Assembly (NCBI GenBank): GCA_963575745.1 | Contig: CAUYUJ010005658.1 | Coordinates: forward strand, 366,245-430,244 | Direction: 5' to 3' | DNA from: Prorocentrum cordatum | Lineage: Eukaryota; Sar; Dinophyceae; Prorocentrales; Prorocentraceae | Length of the DNA: 64,000 nucleotides | Shown here: positions 54,896 to 64,000 of the stretch, piece by piece | Layout: each line of letters starts with the position of its first letter | Numbering within the stretch: the stretch's first letter is position 1 | The notes under the pieces: model-generated | Database searches by the model: none | What the model saw: only the letters and a program-made list of their open reading frames with translations | Told to the model about the DNA's origin: nothing | Program-made: the position numbers and the translations under genes

Positions 54896-55380
54896 CTCCT
54901 CCTCCTCCTCCTCCTCCTCCTCCTCCTCCTCCTCCTCCTCCTCCTAGTCCTCCTCCTCCTCCTCCCCCCCCTCCTCCTCCTCCACTTCCTCCTCCTCCAG
55001 TTTCCTCCTCCTCCTCCTCCTTCCTCCTCTTCCTCCTCCGCCGCCTCCTCCTTTTCATTTTCCCCCGTCCTCCTCCTCCCCCTCTAATTCAGTTCCCACC
55101 TGCTCCACCTCGCCCCTTATCCATCCCCCCCGTTCCCCCCACCTATCCCCCCCCTTCTGCCCGCCCCCTGCCCCCCCTCCCTCCCTTTTCCGCTCCCCCC
55201 CCCGCCCTTTTTCATGTCCTCCTCTCCTCCTCCCTCCTCCTCCTCCTCCTCCCCCCCCTCATCATCCTCCCCCTCTTCCTCCTCCTTTTCCGCCTCCCCG
55301 TCCGCTTCTTGTTCGTCTCCTCCCCATCCTCTTTTTTGCTCCCCCATCCTCTCCCCCCCGCATTGTGCGACCATCATTAT
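54896..55380. repeat. CTC tract and pyrimidine-rich spacer
   Basis: CTC repeats to about 55080, then C/T-rich sequence. It corresponds to the tract where LINE3 sits at the other locus; no LINE is present here. Confidence 0.85.
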
Positions 55381-55384
55381 GTTT

Positions 55385-55760
55385 TAGTGTTAGCGTACGT
55401 CCTTGTATTTTTCGGGTCGTCCGATTAATGTGACTAGCACGTGGCCAGTCGCCATTGTTCCTGGCATCAGCAGCCCCGTATTATTCGCAGCGTTCATCCT
55501 CGCTTTGACCGCAGTCACAGTTTTGTTCTACGGTTACTGACGTCGTGATCTGTTCACCATTAGTCTTACAAGTCGCATCGGTCAGCATGGCCAGCGTTAT
55601 GCGCCTTGGGAGTTTCTTCGCAGTCGGATGACGAGTCACCTCGCATGTGCATTTGGATCCCGCGCAATTGTTTAATTCATGTGTATCAGTATGCGTATTG
55701 CGTGCAGTACGTTTATGTGTGGTGTTAGTAGTTATAGAGCTCGTTTTATAAGTATGACTG
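55385..55760 (+). repeat. Diverged repeat of about 370 bp, copy 2
   Basis: Homologous to 46940-47335, with the shared phrases listed there. No gene. Confidence 0.8.
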
Positions 55761-55979
55761 ATACGGTGTGACTCGTGATCTGAATGATTTGTTTTCATGG
55801 AGACGCTTCGCTCATTCCGCCAGCCCATATTGCCTCGCCGCTGTCATTTGCTGGGGCGTTGTTGTCAATGCGGCGCGGCTGGGCGGCTGCCATGTTCCTG
55901 TGGCGGCGGGTGGCGGGTCAGAGGCCTCACGGATGTTGGTTGGGCTCTCGCGGTTGGCCTCTCAAGGGTTTTCGGGGGG

Positions 55980-56870
55980 CAGTTTTACAGCCTCATGAGG
56001 GCCGTCTTGGGGCCTCTTGGGGCTTCGCCTCTTCGAGGCCTTTTCGGGGCCTCTTGGGGCCATCTGGGGGCCCTGTGGGGCTGAAGGCTGGACTTTTCGG
56101 TTCCTGGCGCCCTTCTCGGGCCACTTTTGGGGCCGTTTGGGGACTCTCGTGCGATGTTTGGGGCGCCTCTTGGGCTGTCTTGGGGCCATATTGGACCGTT
56201 TGGGGGCCCTCTTGAACGCTTCGTGGGCCGTCTTGTGGCGGTCTTGGAAGCCTCTTGGGCCGTCTTGGAGAGCCGGTAAGCAGAAAAGGCGAGAACGCCA
56301 AAAACCGTCAGAACTGAAGGGATCTTTTGGAGGCCTGTTGTGGCGTTTTGCAGGCGCTTTTGTCTGGAGGCAATCTCTGGCGTCTTGGATCGCTTTTGGA
56401 CCGTCTCGGACCTTGTTGAGCCATTTGGAGCGCTCTTGGGAGCCTGTTGGGGCCTGGCCGGGACCTGCCCGGGACCGGGCCAGGTTTTGGCCGGGATTTG
56501 GCCGGGACTTGCGGTGGTAATTTTCGTCGGGGGGCCCCCAGGGAATGCCCCGCGCGCGCGAACTAGAAGTATTGTTGACCAGTTACCGGAGATCTTAGCA
56601 CGCCCTAGGCCCGTTGGGCCGGCGAATCTTATTTCATTGTTTTGTTTTTCCTCTTGCTCCTCCTCTCCCCCGTCCTTCCCTCCTGCGCGATGGACCATGG
56701 GACCTCATGGGGTTTCTGGGACCTCGTGTGGGGCCTCCTGGAGCCTTTCGGGGCCTTTTGGGGACTCCTGCGGCCTCCTGCGGTTTCCTGGGACTCCCCA
56801 GTTTCCTTGGACTTCCTGGGGCCTTCTGAAACCTCCTAAGGCCTGTTGGAGCCTCCTGGCGATCGGTAGC
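55980..56870 (-). repeat. CCAAGAGGGCCC-type repeats, reverse orientation
   Basis: GGGCCTCTTGGGGCC-like units at 55980-56290 and GGGACCTC/CTGGGGCCT units at 56690-56870 are the reverse complement of the array in the first 25 kb. 56300-56690 between them is unique-looking. No gene. Confidence 0.65.
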
Positions 56871-57455
56871 AACGCGTACCGAACAGTACGTGATAGTGAA
56901 AGGATGTTTTTTCCGCTTGGCTCAACACAAGGGCCTTTGTCTTGAACCCGAAGCTTTCACAGATAGCATGATTGCATGAGAACCGCATTTGGCTTCATAT
57001 TCACAATAATTCGACTACGTTGAATACATATAGAAAGCGTCAGCTAGTTCTCGGATTTCTTCTTTGAGTACGAAAGCCTTGACAGTAAACAATAACGTGC
57101 GAAGGCACAAATCTTCGCGAAGTTGTAAACACATTGAAACACATAGTTGCGAGGGTAGAAGTACCAGCATTGGCGGTGGGGTCATTGAGAACCAGTCTTC
57201 AAATGATTTCAAGAATGGACAGCACGCGCTCTCACTTTCAGTCGATTCGCGCGCCTATCAATTACGCACACCACCTAATGCCTCGCATGTCTTGAGAATT
57301 CAGGAGCGGAAAGCCGTCTCCCCATTTCTGGCTGCACACCACGCACCTCGCACGCTGCACTTTGCCGTTGGATCCAACATGTGTTACAGGCGTCGTCGGT
57401 GGCCATCCGCATGGTGACAGATTGTCACGGCTGCAGGCCAAACACTGGTTGATGT
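56871..57455. other. No gene recognised
   Basis: Unique-looking sequence with only short open frames and no motifs. Confidence 0.45.
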
Positions 57456-57459
57456 TCTT

Positions 57460-57713
57460 CAGCCTCCTCCTCCTCCTCCTCCACCTTCCTCCTCCTCATT
57501 CTCCTCCTCCTCCTCCTCCTCTTCCTCCTCCTCCTCCTCCCCCCTCCTCATCCTCCTCCGCCTCCGCCTCCTCCTCCTCCTCCTCCTCCTTCTCCTCCTC
57601 CTCCTCCTCCTCCTCCTCCTCCTCCTCCTCCTCTTCCTGACAGCACCGACCGCCCCCCCCCCCGCCATATATATATATATATATATAATAATAAAATATA
57701 ATATTATATAATA

Positions 57714-57745
<32 letters not shown>
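57460..57745. repeat. CTC tract and TA-rich tract
   Basis: CTC repeats (57460-57640), a C run, then TA and ATAATATA repeats (57666-57745). Confidence 0.93.
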
Positions 57746-57754
57746 CGACCAAAT

Positions 57755-58530
57755 GCCACGCCTGCTATGCCCTGGACGACCGGCGCGCAGAGCGGGCACG
57801 CTCGGAAACCACCCCCTGCGCACCCCCAGCGGCGTCGAGCAAATACCACTCCTGCTATGCTCTGGACGAGCGTGCACAGCAGCCGCGCTCAGGAACCACC
57901 CCCTGCGCAGCGCTCTATGGTGTCGAGAAGGTGCCACGATTCCCTGGACGACCAGCGCGCATAGCGGCCGCCTTCAGAGACTACCCCTTGCGCACCCCCG
58001 TTATGGTGTTGAGAAAGTGCCAGTCTTGCTATGCCCTGGACGACCGGCGTGCATACCAGCCGCGTTCAGGGACCACCCCTTGCGCAACCCCTATGGTGTC
58101 GAGAAAGTGGCACGCCTGCGTTGCCCCCAATGGTGCGAAGAAAATGGTATGCCCTGGACGACCAGCGTACATAGTGGCCGCGCTCAGGAACCACCCCTGC
58201 GCAGCCCTTGTGGTGTCGAGAAAGTGTCACCCATGCTATGCCGTGGACGAACGGCGCGCATAGCGGGCACGCTCAGGAACCACCCGCGGCGAACCCCCTC
58301 GGTCGACAGAGTGCCACGCCTGTCATGCCCTGGACGAGCGGCGTGCATAATGGGCACGCTCAAGCACCATCCTCTGCGTACCCCCTCTGGTGTCGAGGAA
58401 GTGCCACGCCTGCTTTGCTCTGGACGACTGGCGCGCACAGCGGCCACGCTCAGGGACAACCCCCATGCGCAACCCCTCTGGTGTCGAGAAGGTGCAACGC
58501 CTGCTATTGTCCCTACTGTGCCCTGAACAA
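57755..58530 (+). repeat. 89-bp minisatellite, about nine copies
   Basis: The anchor CCCTGGACGACC (with variants) recurs near 57770, 57860, 57944, 58034, 58153, 58239, 58329, 58418 and 58511. Units also share GTGCCACGCCTGCTATG and CTCAGGAACCACCCC. The spacing is not a multiple of 3, so the 257-residue open frame across it is not a conserved protein. Confidence 0.88.
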
Positions 58531-60123
58531 CCGTCACGGATAGCGACGGTGGTTGCCCCACGACCCAATATCTGCCCGTGCACGGATCTTGTGCACGCAG
58601 CACATATACATGGTTGTCGAATCCGTTTATGTGCGGCGTGGCCAGAGCGTTTGGTGTGTGTGTGTGATGCATGACAAGGATGTTCACGTGTGTGGATTGC
58701 GCATGCACGTTTTGAGTGTGAGTGCTTGTGTATCAATGAGTGTATCAGCGTGGAGGAGAGACGGGAAGTGGGTGAACGCGGGTGCGACGCGGGGGGGAGG
58801 AAACAAGGACCGCACGAAACACGTGGGTAATAAACATTGCTAGCAGCCTGCCAAGTACCCCCTCCAAGGCGAGCGGCACTGGCACGACCAAAAGCACACT
58901 TACCCCGAGGACGCATAATGAGGGATTCAACCCTTGGCGATCCACGTGCCATTCTATGCAACTCTGGGTAGCACGAGCTTGTACACAATTAAAAAAGGAC
59001 AACAGTCGAGCTCCACGGCGGACAACAGTCGACATTGTGAGCAGGGCCCGTTCCCAAAAAAAGATGGAAGTGGAGAACAGGCTTCAACGACGCTTGCAAT
59101 AGAAACCTAAGTCCGAAATGTTGTGCAAGAGGGCACGCTTCAAAAGACACGGCTGTATGCGCAACTCTGGCCAGCAAGCAAGGATTCCATGCAGAGGAGA
59201 GGAGAGGCAACGACAGCGACAGCGACGACGACCACGACGAGTCACTCCTCGCTCGCCAGACACGCCGCAAGTTAGCCCATAGAGGGCCAGATGGCATGAG
59301 TGGATAATTACGATCATATCAGCAAAATGCTAGGATTGCGAGACCCCTTGTAGCCGCGAGCCTGGCGACCCTGAAAGCCCGTGGAGACCCCCACAGGCGT
59401 GGCCCGCACGGCGCTGATGGCCGCGGGGTTGTGAGATCGTTGGCCGCTGTCAAAAGTGCACGTTTCCGCTGCACGTTTTAATCGCGTTTTTTGTGGCACT
59501 TCGTAGAGTTGATCTTCACCCAGCGGCTGGGGGGCGGCTTGCTGCCTGCCTCGGGGATATCTTCGGGCGGAAGGCACGAAATGTCAGTTCTAGTTCCCCC
59601 TCTTGGCCGTGTTGGGCGTCTCGGAGACCTCGAAGGGGCCCTTTCTGGGGCCTCTTGAGGGCCTCTTGAGCAATCTTTAGGCGATCCTATGGGCCTCCTG
59701 GGCAGTCGGAAGCCCGAAAAGGGGAGAATGGTAAAATCTATCAAAAATCATGGAAAATCACTGATGCCCATTTGGCCCGTTTTGATGCCCCTAGATCTCG
59801 CCCGGCACGCGCCGACACACCCCATGAGCACCCAAGAATTTTGGGCACACGGAGGACTCGGCCACATAGATTCCCACAAACCGATCCCACAAGGCGACAA
59901 CAAAACGACAACCCGAACCTTGGGGGCAATCCACTGCGTGCTAAAGGCACGGTTGTGGATGTATATGTGATTCAGGGCATGCTATCAGTCCTCACGCTCG
60001 AGGGCGAGTTGCAGCCTTTCCCACACTCCAGTACATGATCGTGGCAGCAGCCAAGGCCGCCATTGGTTGATGAGCGCGCTGCCGCTGGGTAGCTCCGGAC
60101 TCATTCGGCACTTTCGCTACAGC
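58531..60123. other. No gene recognised
   Basis: Mixed sequence. A short GGCCTCTTGAGGGCCTC-like stretch lies at 59600-59690. Open frames are short. Confidence 0.45.
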
Positions 60124-60300
60124 CGGGGCCCTGCAGAAGGAACCCTTTTCGTTGGGGAGGGGCTCGGTGTTCCTTGATTGTTCTACAGTTTGCCTTCTGT
60201 TTTCCTGAGGTTTTTCATGGGAAATCGACATTCAACTTCTGGGAGAAAAGGGGCCTCGTTCCTTATTTAGGGTTCCTTAGGTCAGCGCCCCGACTGTACT
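60124..60300 (+). repeat. Dispersed repeat of about 170 bp, copy 2
   Basis: Second copy of the repeat at 27488-27662, in the same orientation and diverged by scattered substitutions. Confidence 0.85.
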
Positions 60301-61060
60301 CCTCCCTCCCTCCCTCACTCACTCCCTCTTCACTCCCCACCATCTCCACCGCCCACCCCTCCAAGGGGACCCCTCCGCGGCCGCCGCCCAGGGTCGGCGG
60401 GAGGAGGACTGGGACGGGAGGTGCAGCAGGGAGGAGCAAGAGGAGGAGCAGGAGGGAGGAGGAGAACAAAAAGGAGGAGCGAGGGGAGGAGGGGGGAAAG
60501 GACTGGGACGGGAGGTACAGCAGGGAGGAGCAAGAGGATGAGCAGGAGGGAGGAGGAAAAAAAAAGGAGGAGCCAGGGGAGGAGGGGGGAAGAGCAGGAG
60601 CAGCAGGCGCAGCAGCAGCAGCAGCAGCAGCAGGGGGAGCAGCAGCAGCAGCAGCAGGAGCAGGAGGGGGGAGGAGGAGGACGACGGCGCGCCCGCCTGC
60701 CACGAGGGCGGGCCCGTTCCGCGGCAGGCCCTCGGCGAGGAGGGCCCCGGCCCGCCGCTGGAGCCCCCCGGTGCGCCGCCGGGCGGGGGCGAGGCGAGCG
60801 GGGAGCGTGCGCCCGACGAGTACGCCCACCTTTCGGCGGGGCGCTGGGCGCGGGGGGGAGGTGCGGATTCGATGCTCGTTTCGGGGACCTTCCTGGAGCC
60901 CACCTAACGGATCTGTTCGACCCCGGTTCGGCCCCGGTTCGACTCAAGTTCGACTCAAGTTCGACTCGAGTTCGACTCGGGTTCGACTCAGCTTCGACTC
61001 AGGTTCGACTCAGGGTCGACCCAAATCGACTGACGTTCGACGCAGCTTCGACGCACGAGT
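60301..61060. repeat. Purine-rich tract, GCA repeats and TTCGACTCA repeats
   Basis: GGAGGAGC-rich sequence (60410-60600), GCA repeats (60598-60665), GC-rich sequence, then about ten 11-12-bp units of GTTCGACTCAA type (60940-61055). Competing open frames here are composition artefacts. Confidence 0.8.
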
Positions 61061-61556
61061 GGAGCGAGTGGCTCCAGGAAGGTCCCCAGAACGAGCATCC
61101 AATGCGGAGGGAGGGCACGGGGGGAGGGCGGGGGCTGGGAGAGGAGGGGGAGGAGGGAGTAGAGATTTCAGAGTGTACAGGCCTCGTTTGCCTACTGAGA
61201 GTTGTTTCCCAAAACAGAGTTTCACATAGCAGCTTAGCAAGCGTGACTGTTGAGCAAGACTCCGCGAATTATATTGGGGTTCAAGTCTGAGAAACCAACC
61301 TTGGTAGTGTAGACGTGCTTGGCTGTCTTGATTGCGCCCTCCGCTGCCGCTGTAGCGCCGCCGCGCCCGTCAGACCGAGACGTGCATCTTCAACTTCTAC
61401 ATCGACACTGCGAGTTTTTACATCCACATCTTCATAGCCGCGTTCACGGTAAGGAATTGCAACGGCCTGGAGATCACAATTCGCGCGAACTGTAAGTACC
61501 TTGACATCAGTTTACAGGTACTCCTGATTCTCATATTCCCTCTACTGATTGGAGCA

Positions 61557-62675
61557 ATGGCACAGGATGCTCACAGCGAGTCCGGTCCTTTCCTGGACAC
61601 CCTTGACACCTTCACGAAGAGTGTACCACCAGGTTGGCGCGTGGCCTTGCCGAAGTATGATACACACAATTGTTACGTCTATGGTGGAGGCAGACATAAA
61701 TCTCTGAGAGTGCTTGTGGACCCGCCATGCCGGGCAGACTGAAAGCAGCAGCGTTTAGCGAAAACCATCAAGGAGCAGCGCCCCGACTTGGCCACAGGCT
61801 TGGTTCGAGATATGATTGGTGACGAGCTGCTGGCCCGAATCATGAAGCTTGGCAGAGCGCGGCTGGCCAACAGTTTCCGGCAAAGTTTGCCGGAGCTACC
61901 CCTCTTCTTTTGCAGGCCATCACCCGCGAGGTCGGCATGCAAAAGCAGGAGGTGAATTTTCAGTCTTTGGACGCAGCCTTTCTACAACATCGCGGCATCA
62001 TGAGCCTGAGCGATTACCTCACGATGTGGCGCATGACTTACGACGAAGCTAACCAGAACAGCGGGCTTGACATCAACATCGTCGGAAAGTCCGACCTCCT
62101 CTTGCGGACATCCGGCCTCAGTGATCGCCTCAAGGACGACGTCAAGCTCAAGCTCGACGGCATCTTGGTTCGCTCCGAAGATAGATCGAATGACGATATT
62201 GCAGCAGATGGCCCACGCAGAGCAGAACAGTGGGCATGGCAGCTATTACGGTGATGGCTCGGCATACTTCACCCAAACTTGCAGCTATCGGGAATACTTT
62301 ATTTGGACAGCGCCACAACCAGGAATCTTCAGCTCTTCATTTACATCGCCGACGGCACCGATCGAGATCCTGATATCAACGCCAGAACCAACAGCGACAT
62401 CAGCAGGAACTACTGGCTCATTCGAGGCATTGGCAGATACCGTTCTGAAGACTTCCACCATTCAGACAGAACTACCTCCCAAGACGCCGCCGAAGCTCAT
62501 GCCAGAAAATGATGATGATGATCCTCAACGGATTCGGCCACCACCGGAAGCAGCTGACCAGGATGACGATGTGAACCCTCAGCGCTTCAAGCCGTCGCCG
62601 GAAGAGGAGGAGACGGCGACGCTACCATGGACGATGGCATCAGATATGGGCAAATCAAGCGCGGCATCTCCATGA
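61557..62675 (+). pseudogene. Copia-like gag region (frameshifted)
   Basis: An open frame begins MAQDAHSESGPFLDTLDTF at 61557 and breaks near 61740. From about 61910 another frame reads FLQHRGIMSLSDYLTMWRMT, YDEANQNSGLDIN, KSDLLLRTSGLSDRLKDDVKLK, which fits the gag-like domain of dinoflagellate copia-type elements: a short acidic helix, then D-Y-x-x-x-W/F and S-G-L. A Pro/acidic linker follows in yet another frame up to 62675. Several frameshifts mark a dead copy. Confidence 0.5.
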
Positions 62676-62729
62676 CGACAGATGGCCCTCCCAAGGACTT
62701 CAGCACCATGCGCTGTTCGTGGCTGAGAG

Positions 62730-63424
62730 GTTGCAGGTTTGATCGTGGATCCAGGAGCGGCAGCTTGTACCATGGCACAGATGCGATGAAGGACTTCGTC
62801 TAGGAGCATTTGAAGAGCGCCGGTCTTCAGTGCGAGCTCGAGCACAGCACCGGCACCTTCTCGGGTATCGATGGACAGTCAGATCCTGGGTTACTGCCAC
62901 GATGCCGATCGGAGTTCCTGGATGCAGCGATATCACATTCAAGGCAGATCTGATGGGCTGCACTGGCTCCAAGCGGGTTGTTTCCTAACTCATCGCTCCT
63001 GCAGTACACCGCTGCCCTCTTCTGCGACGTCCTGGACAACCACGATGGAGGTCTGGTCTCGGACGCTTCTGTTCCGCATGGCAGGGAGAAGGCATATTTT
63101 ACCTGAGCGCAGCTGACAGACAGTGGCCAATACTTATTACACATCGGCAAGTTCGGTCAGGAGAACGTTGAACAAGATATGCTGAAAGGAGCCGTTCGCA
63201 AGCACTGCCGGAACATATTCGGCCAACGCGCCACAGAAAAGAAGGCATCCAGGCAGCTCCACGGTCAGGACTCGAGAACGGGAAGCAGCACCGCGCCAAC
63301 TCGCAGCTCGTCGGCATCAGCTAAAGTTCAAGATGTCAGCATTGTCCCTCTTCCAGCAGATTCCCCCTCTTCCAGCAGATTCACGAAACACCATGGCCTT
63401 GACTTCTTCACGCTTGGAATATGA
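62730..63424 (+). pseudogene. Copia-like aspartic protease region (frameshifted)
   Basis: 62736 onward reads GLIVDPGAAACTM. After a one-base shift come GTDAMKDFV, a stop, EHLKSAGLQCE, GTFSGIDGQSDPGLLPR, then LQYTAALFCDVLDNHDG and LTDSGQYLLHIGKFG. The order matches the aspartic-protease-like segment of dinoflagellate copia polyproteins. The catalytic D-S/T-G reads D-P-G, so this copy would not be active. Confidence 0.55.
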
Positions 63425-64000
63425 CCGAAGGCTTTGATTACATTAAGACCACTGGCCACGACAGATGGAAGGGATTTGCTAAACGACTAGCTCATGAGTG
63501 TCGTGCGATGCTGTGCGGTCTTCGCGCCGGGCAACGTTCGCCAATGGATACCCCGCATGATGCAGTATCTTCACGGCACGCCGCTATGCCTTGCCTGCAG
63601 GGAGGCATGAGTGGATCAGGCCGCCTGACAGCCGCCGGGGCATCTGTTGGTCTTGAGATCGCCTTCCCCGTGGACCACCGACATGGATGGGGCTTGAAAC
63701 AGCCGGAACATCGACGCCCATTGGATCACTGCAGGAAGGAGTTGGTGTTCGAGTTCATGATTGGTCTCCGAGATGCGCGCCCTTGTCTATCGGGTCAGAT
63801 CGATCACCTCTTGGAAAGCATGAGAAGACACGACAAGCAGAAGGATCGACTGTGGACTGGGTGGCAAACCACGCGGGCAACGATCTAGAGCGCCAGGAGG
63901 CATCTGTCGCAGAGAACCCTCGACCATCGGCCATTGTCAACAGGAGCCCGCTCAAGAAGATCGCGCAGGCAGTCGCGCGTCCTCGGCGACAGCAAGAGGC
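63425..64000 (+). pseudogene. Continuation of the copia-like element, runs off the window
   Basis: Coding-like fragments continue in more than one frame (HDRWKGFAKRLAHECRAMLCG; MMQYLHGTPLCLACREA), with stops between. No integrase or RT motif is reached before the end. No LTR is visible at the left side near 61.5 kb. Confidence 0.35.

Noticed and set aside
57755-58526. A 257-residue repeat protein
   Set aside because: The unit is 89 bp, so the frame changes with every unit and the peptide does not repeat.

Overview
The window is nuclear DNA of a dinoflagellate. The diagnostic sign is four copies of the dinoflagellate spliced leader (SL; core CCGTAGCCATTTTGGCTC) on the + strand at 968, 13631, 17688 and 38632, three of them followed by a second, decayed SL copy. 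High GC content, abundant tri- and hexanucleotide repeats, LINE-type retrotransposons and dinoflagellate copia-like fragments agree with this. The genus cannot be read from the sequence. I see no bacterial genes, rRNA, recognisable tRNA or CRISPR array. Nearly all long open frames outside the listed genes are shadows in GC-rich or low-complexity DNA.

Layout. 0-24.5 kb is a nest of reverse-transcribed insertions that can be peeled apart by target-site duplications (TSDs). An ancestral array of CCAAGAGGGCCC-like units (762-970, 13084-13630 and 24425-24500) holds two SL-tagged retrogenes. Retrogene A (971-13082) is a Mei2-like RRM gene with an SL at its 5' end, a 14-A tail and a 16-bp TSD. Its RRM is split by an 8.4-kb LINE (LINE1, 1381-9803; 15-bp TSD), and its 3' part carries a 77-bp minisatellite. 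Retrogene B (13631-24422) is a protein kinase gene with an SL and an 18-bp flanking repeat. A 1,055-bp insertion splits its catalytic loop, and a second LINE (LINE2, 17690-24084; 14-bp TSD) sits in its 3' part. LINE2 starts exactly at an SL, so its template was trans-spliced RNA.

24.5-38 kb has no confident host gene. It holds a decayed copia-like polyprotein fragment (28.1-29.9 kb), a possible RNase H remnant (34.3-34.6 kb), an Ala/Arg-rich possible CDS (36.0-37.8 kb) and dispersed repeats.

38-46 kb holds LINE3 (about 38635-45707), related to LINE2 and also starting with SL plus SL relic. It sits in a TCC tract. A diverged duplicate of the surrounding locus lies at 54.4-55.8 kb without the LINE and serves as an empty-site comparison.

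46-61 kb is almost entirely repeats: TCC, AGT, GAC, TC, TA and ATC tracts, about 150-bp GC-rich repeats, two VNTR arrays in inverted orientation, TGGAT-rich blocks and an 89-bp minisatellite. 61.5-64 kb is a broken copia-like gag and aspartic protease region that runs off the window.

How the parts relate: the LINEs encode an ORF1 protein plus an APE-type endonuclease, reverse transcriptase and RNase H. That is the machinery able to reverse-transcribe SL-capped mRNAs, and both LINEs and host mRNAs appear here as SL-tagged copies. All are on the + strand. Many frameshifts fall at C or G homopolymers, so some breaks may be sequencing errors rather than decay.
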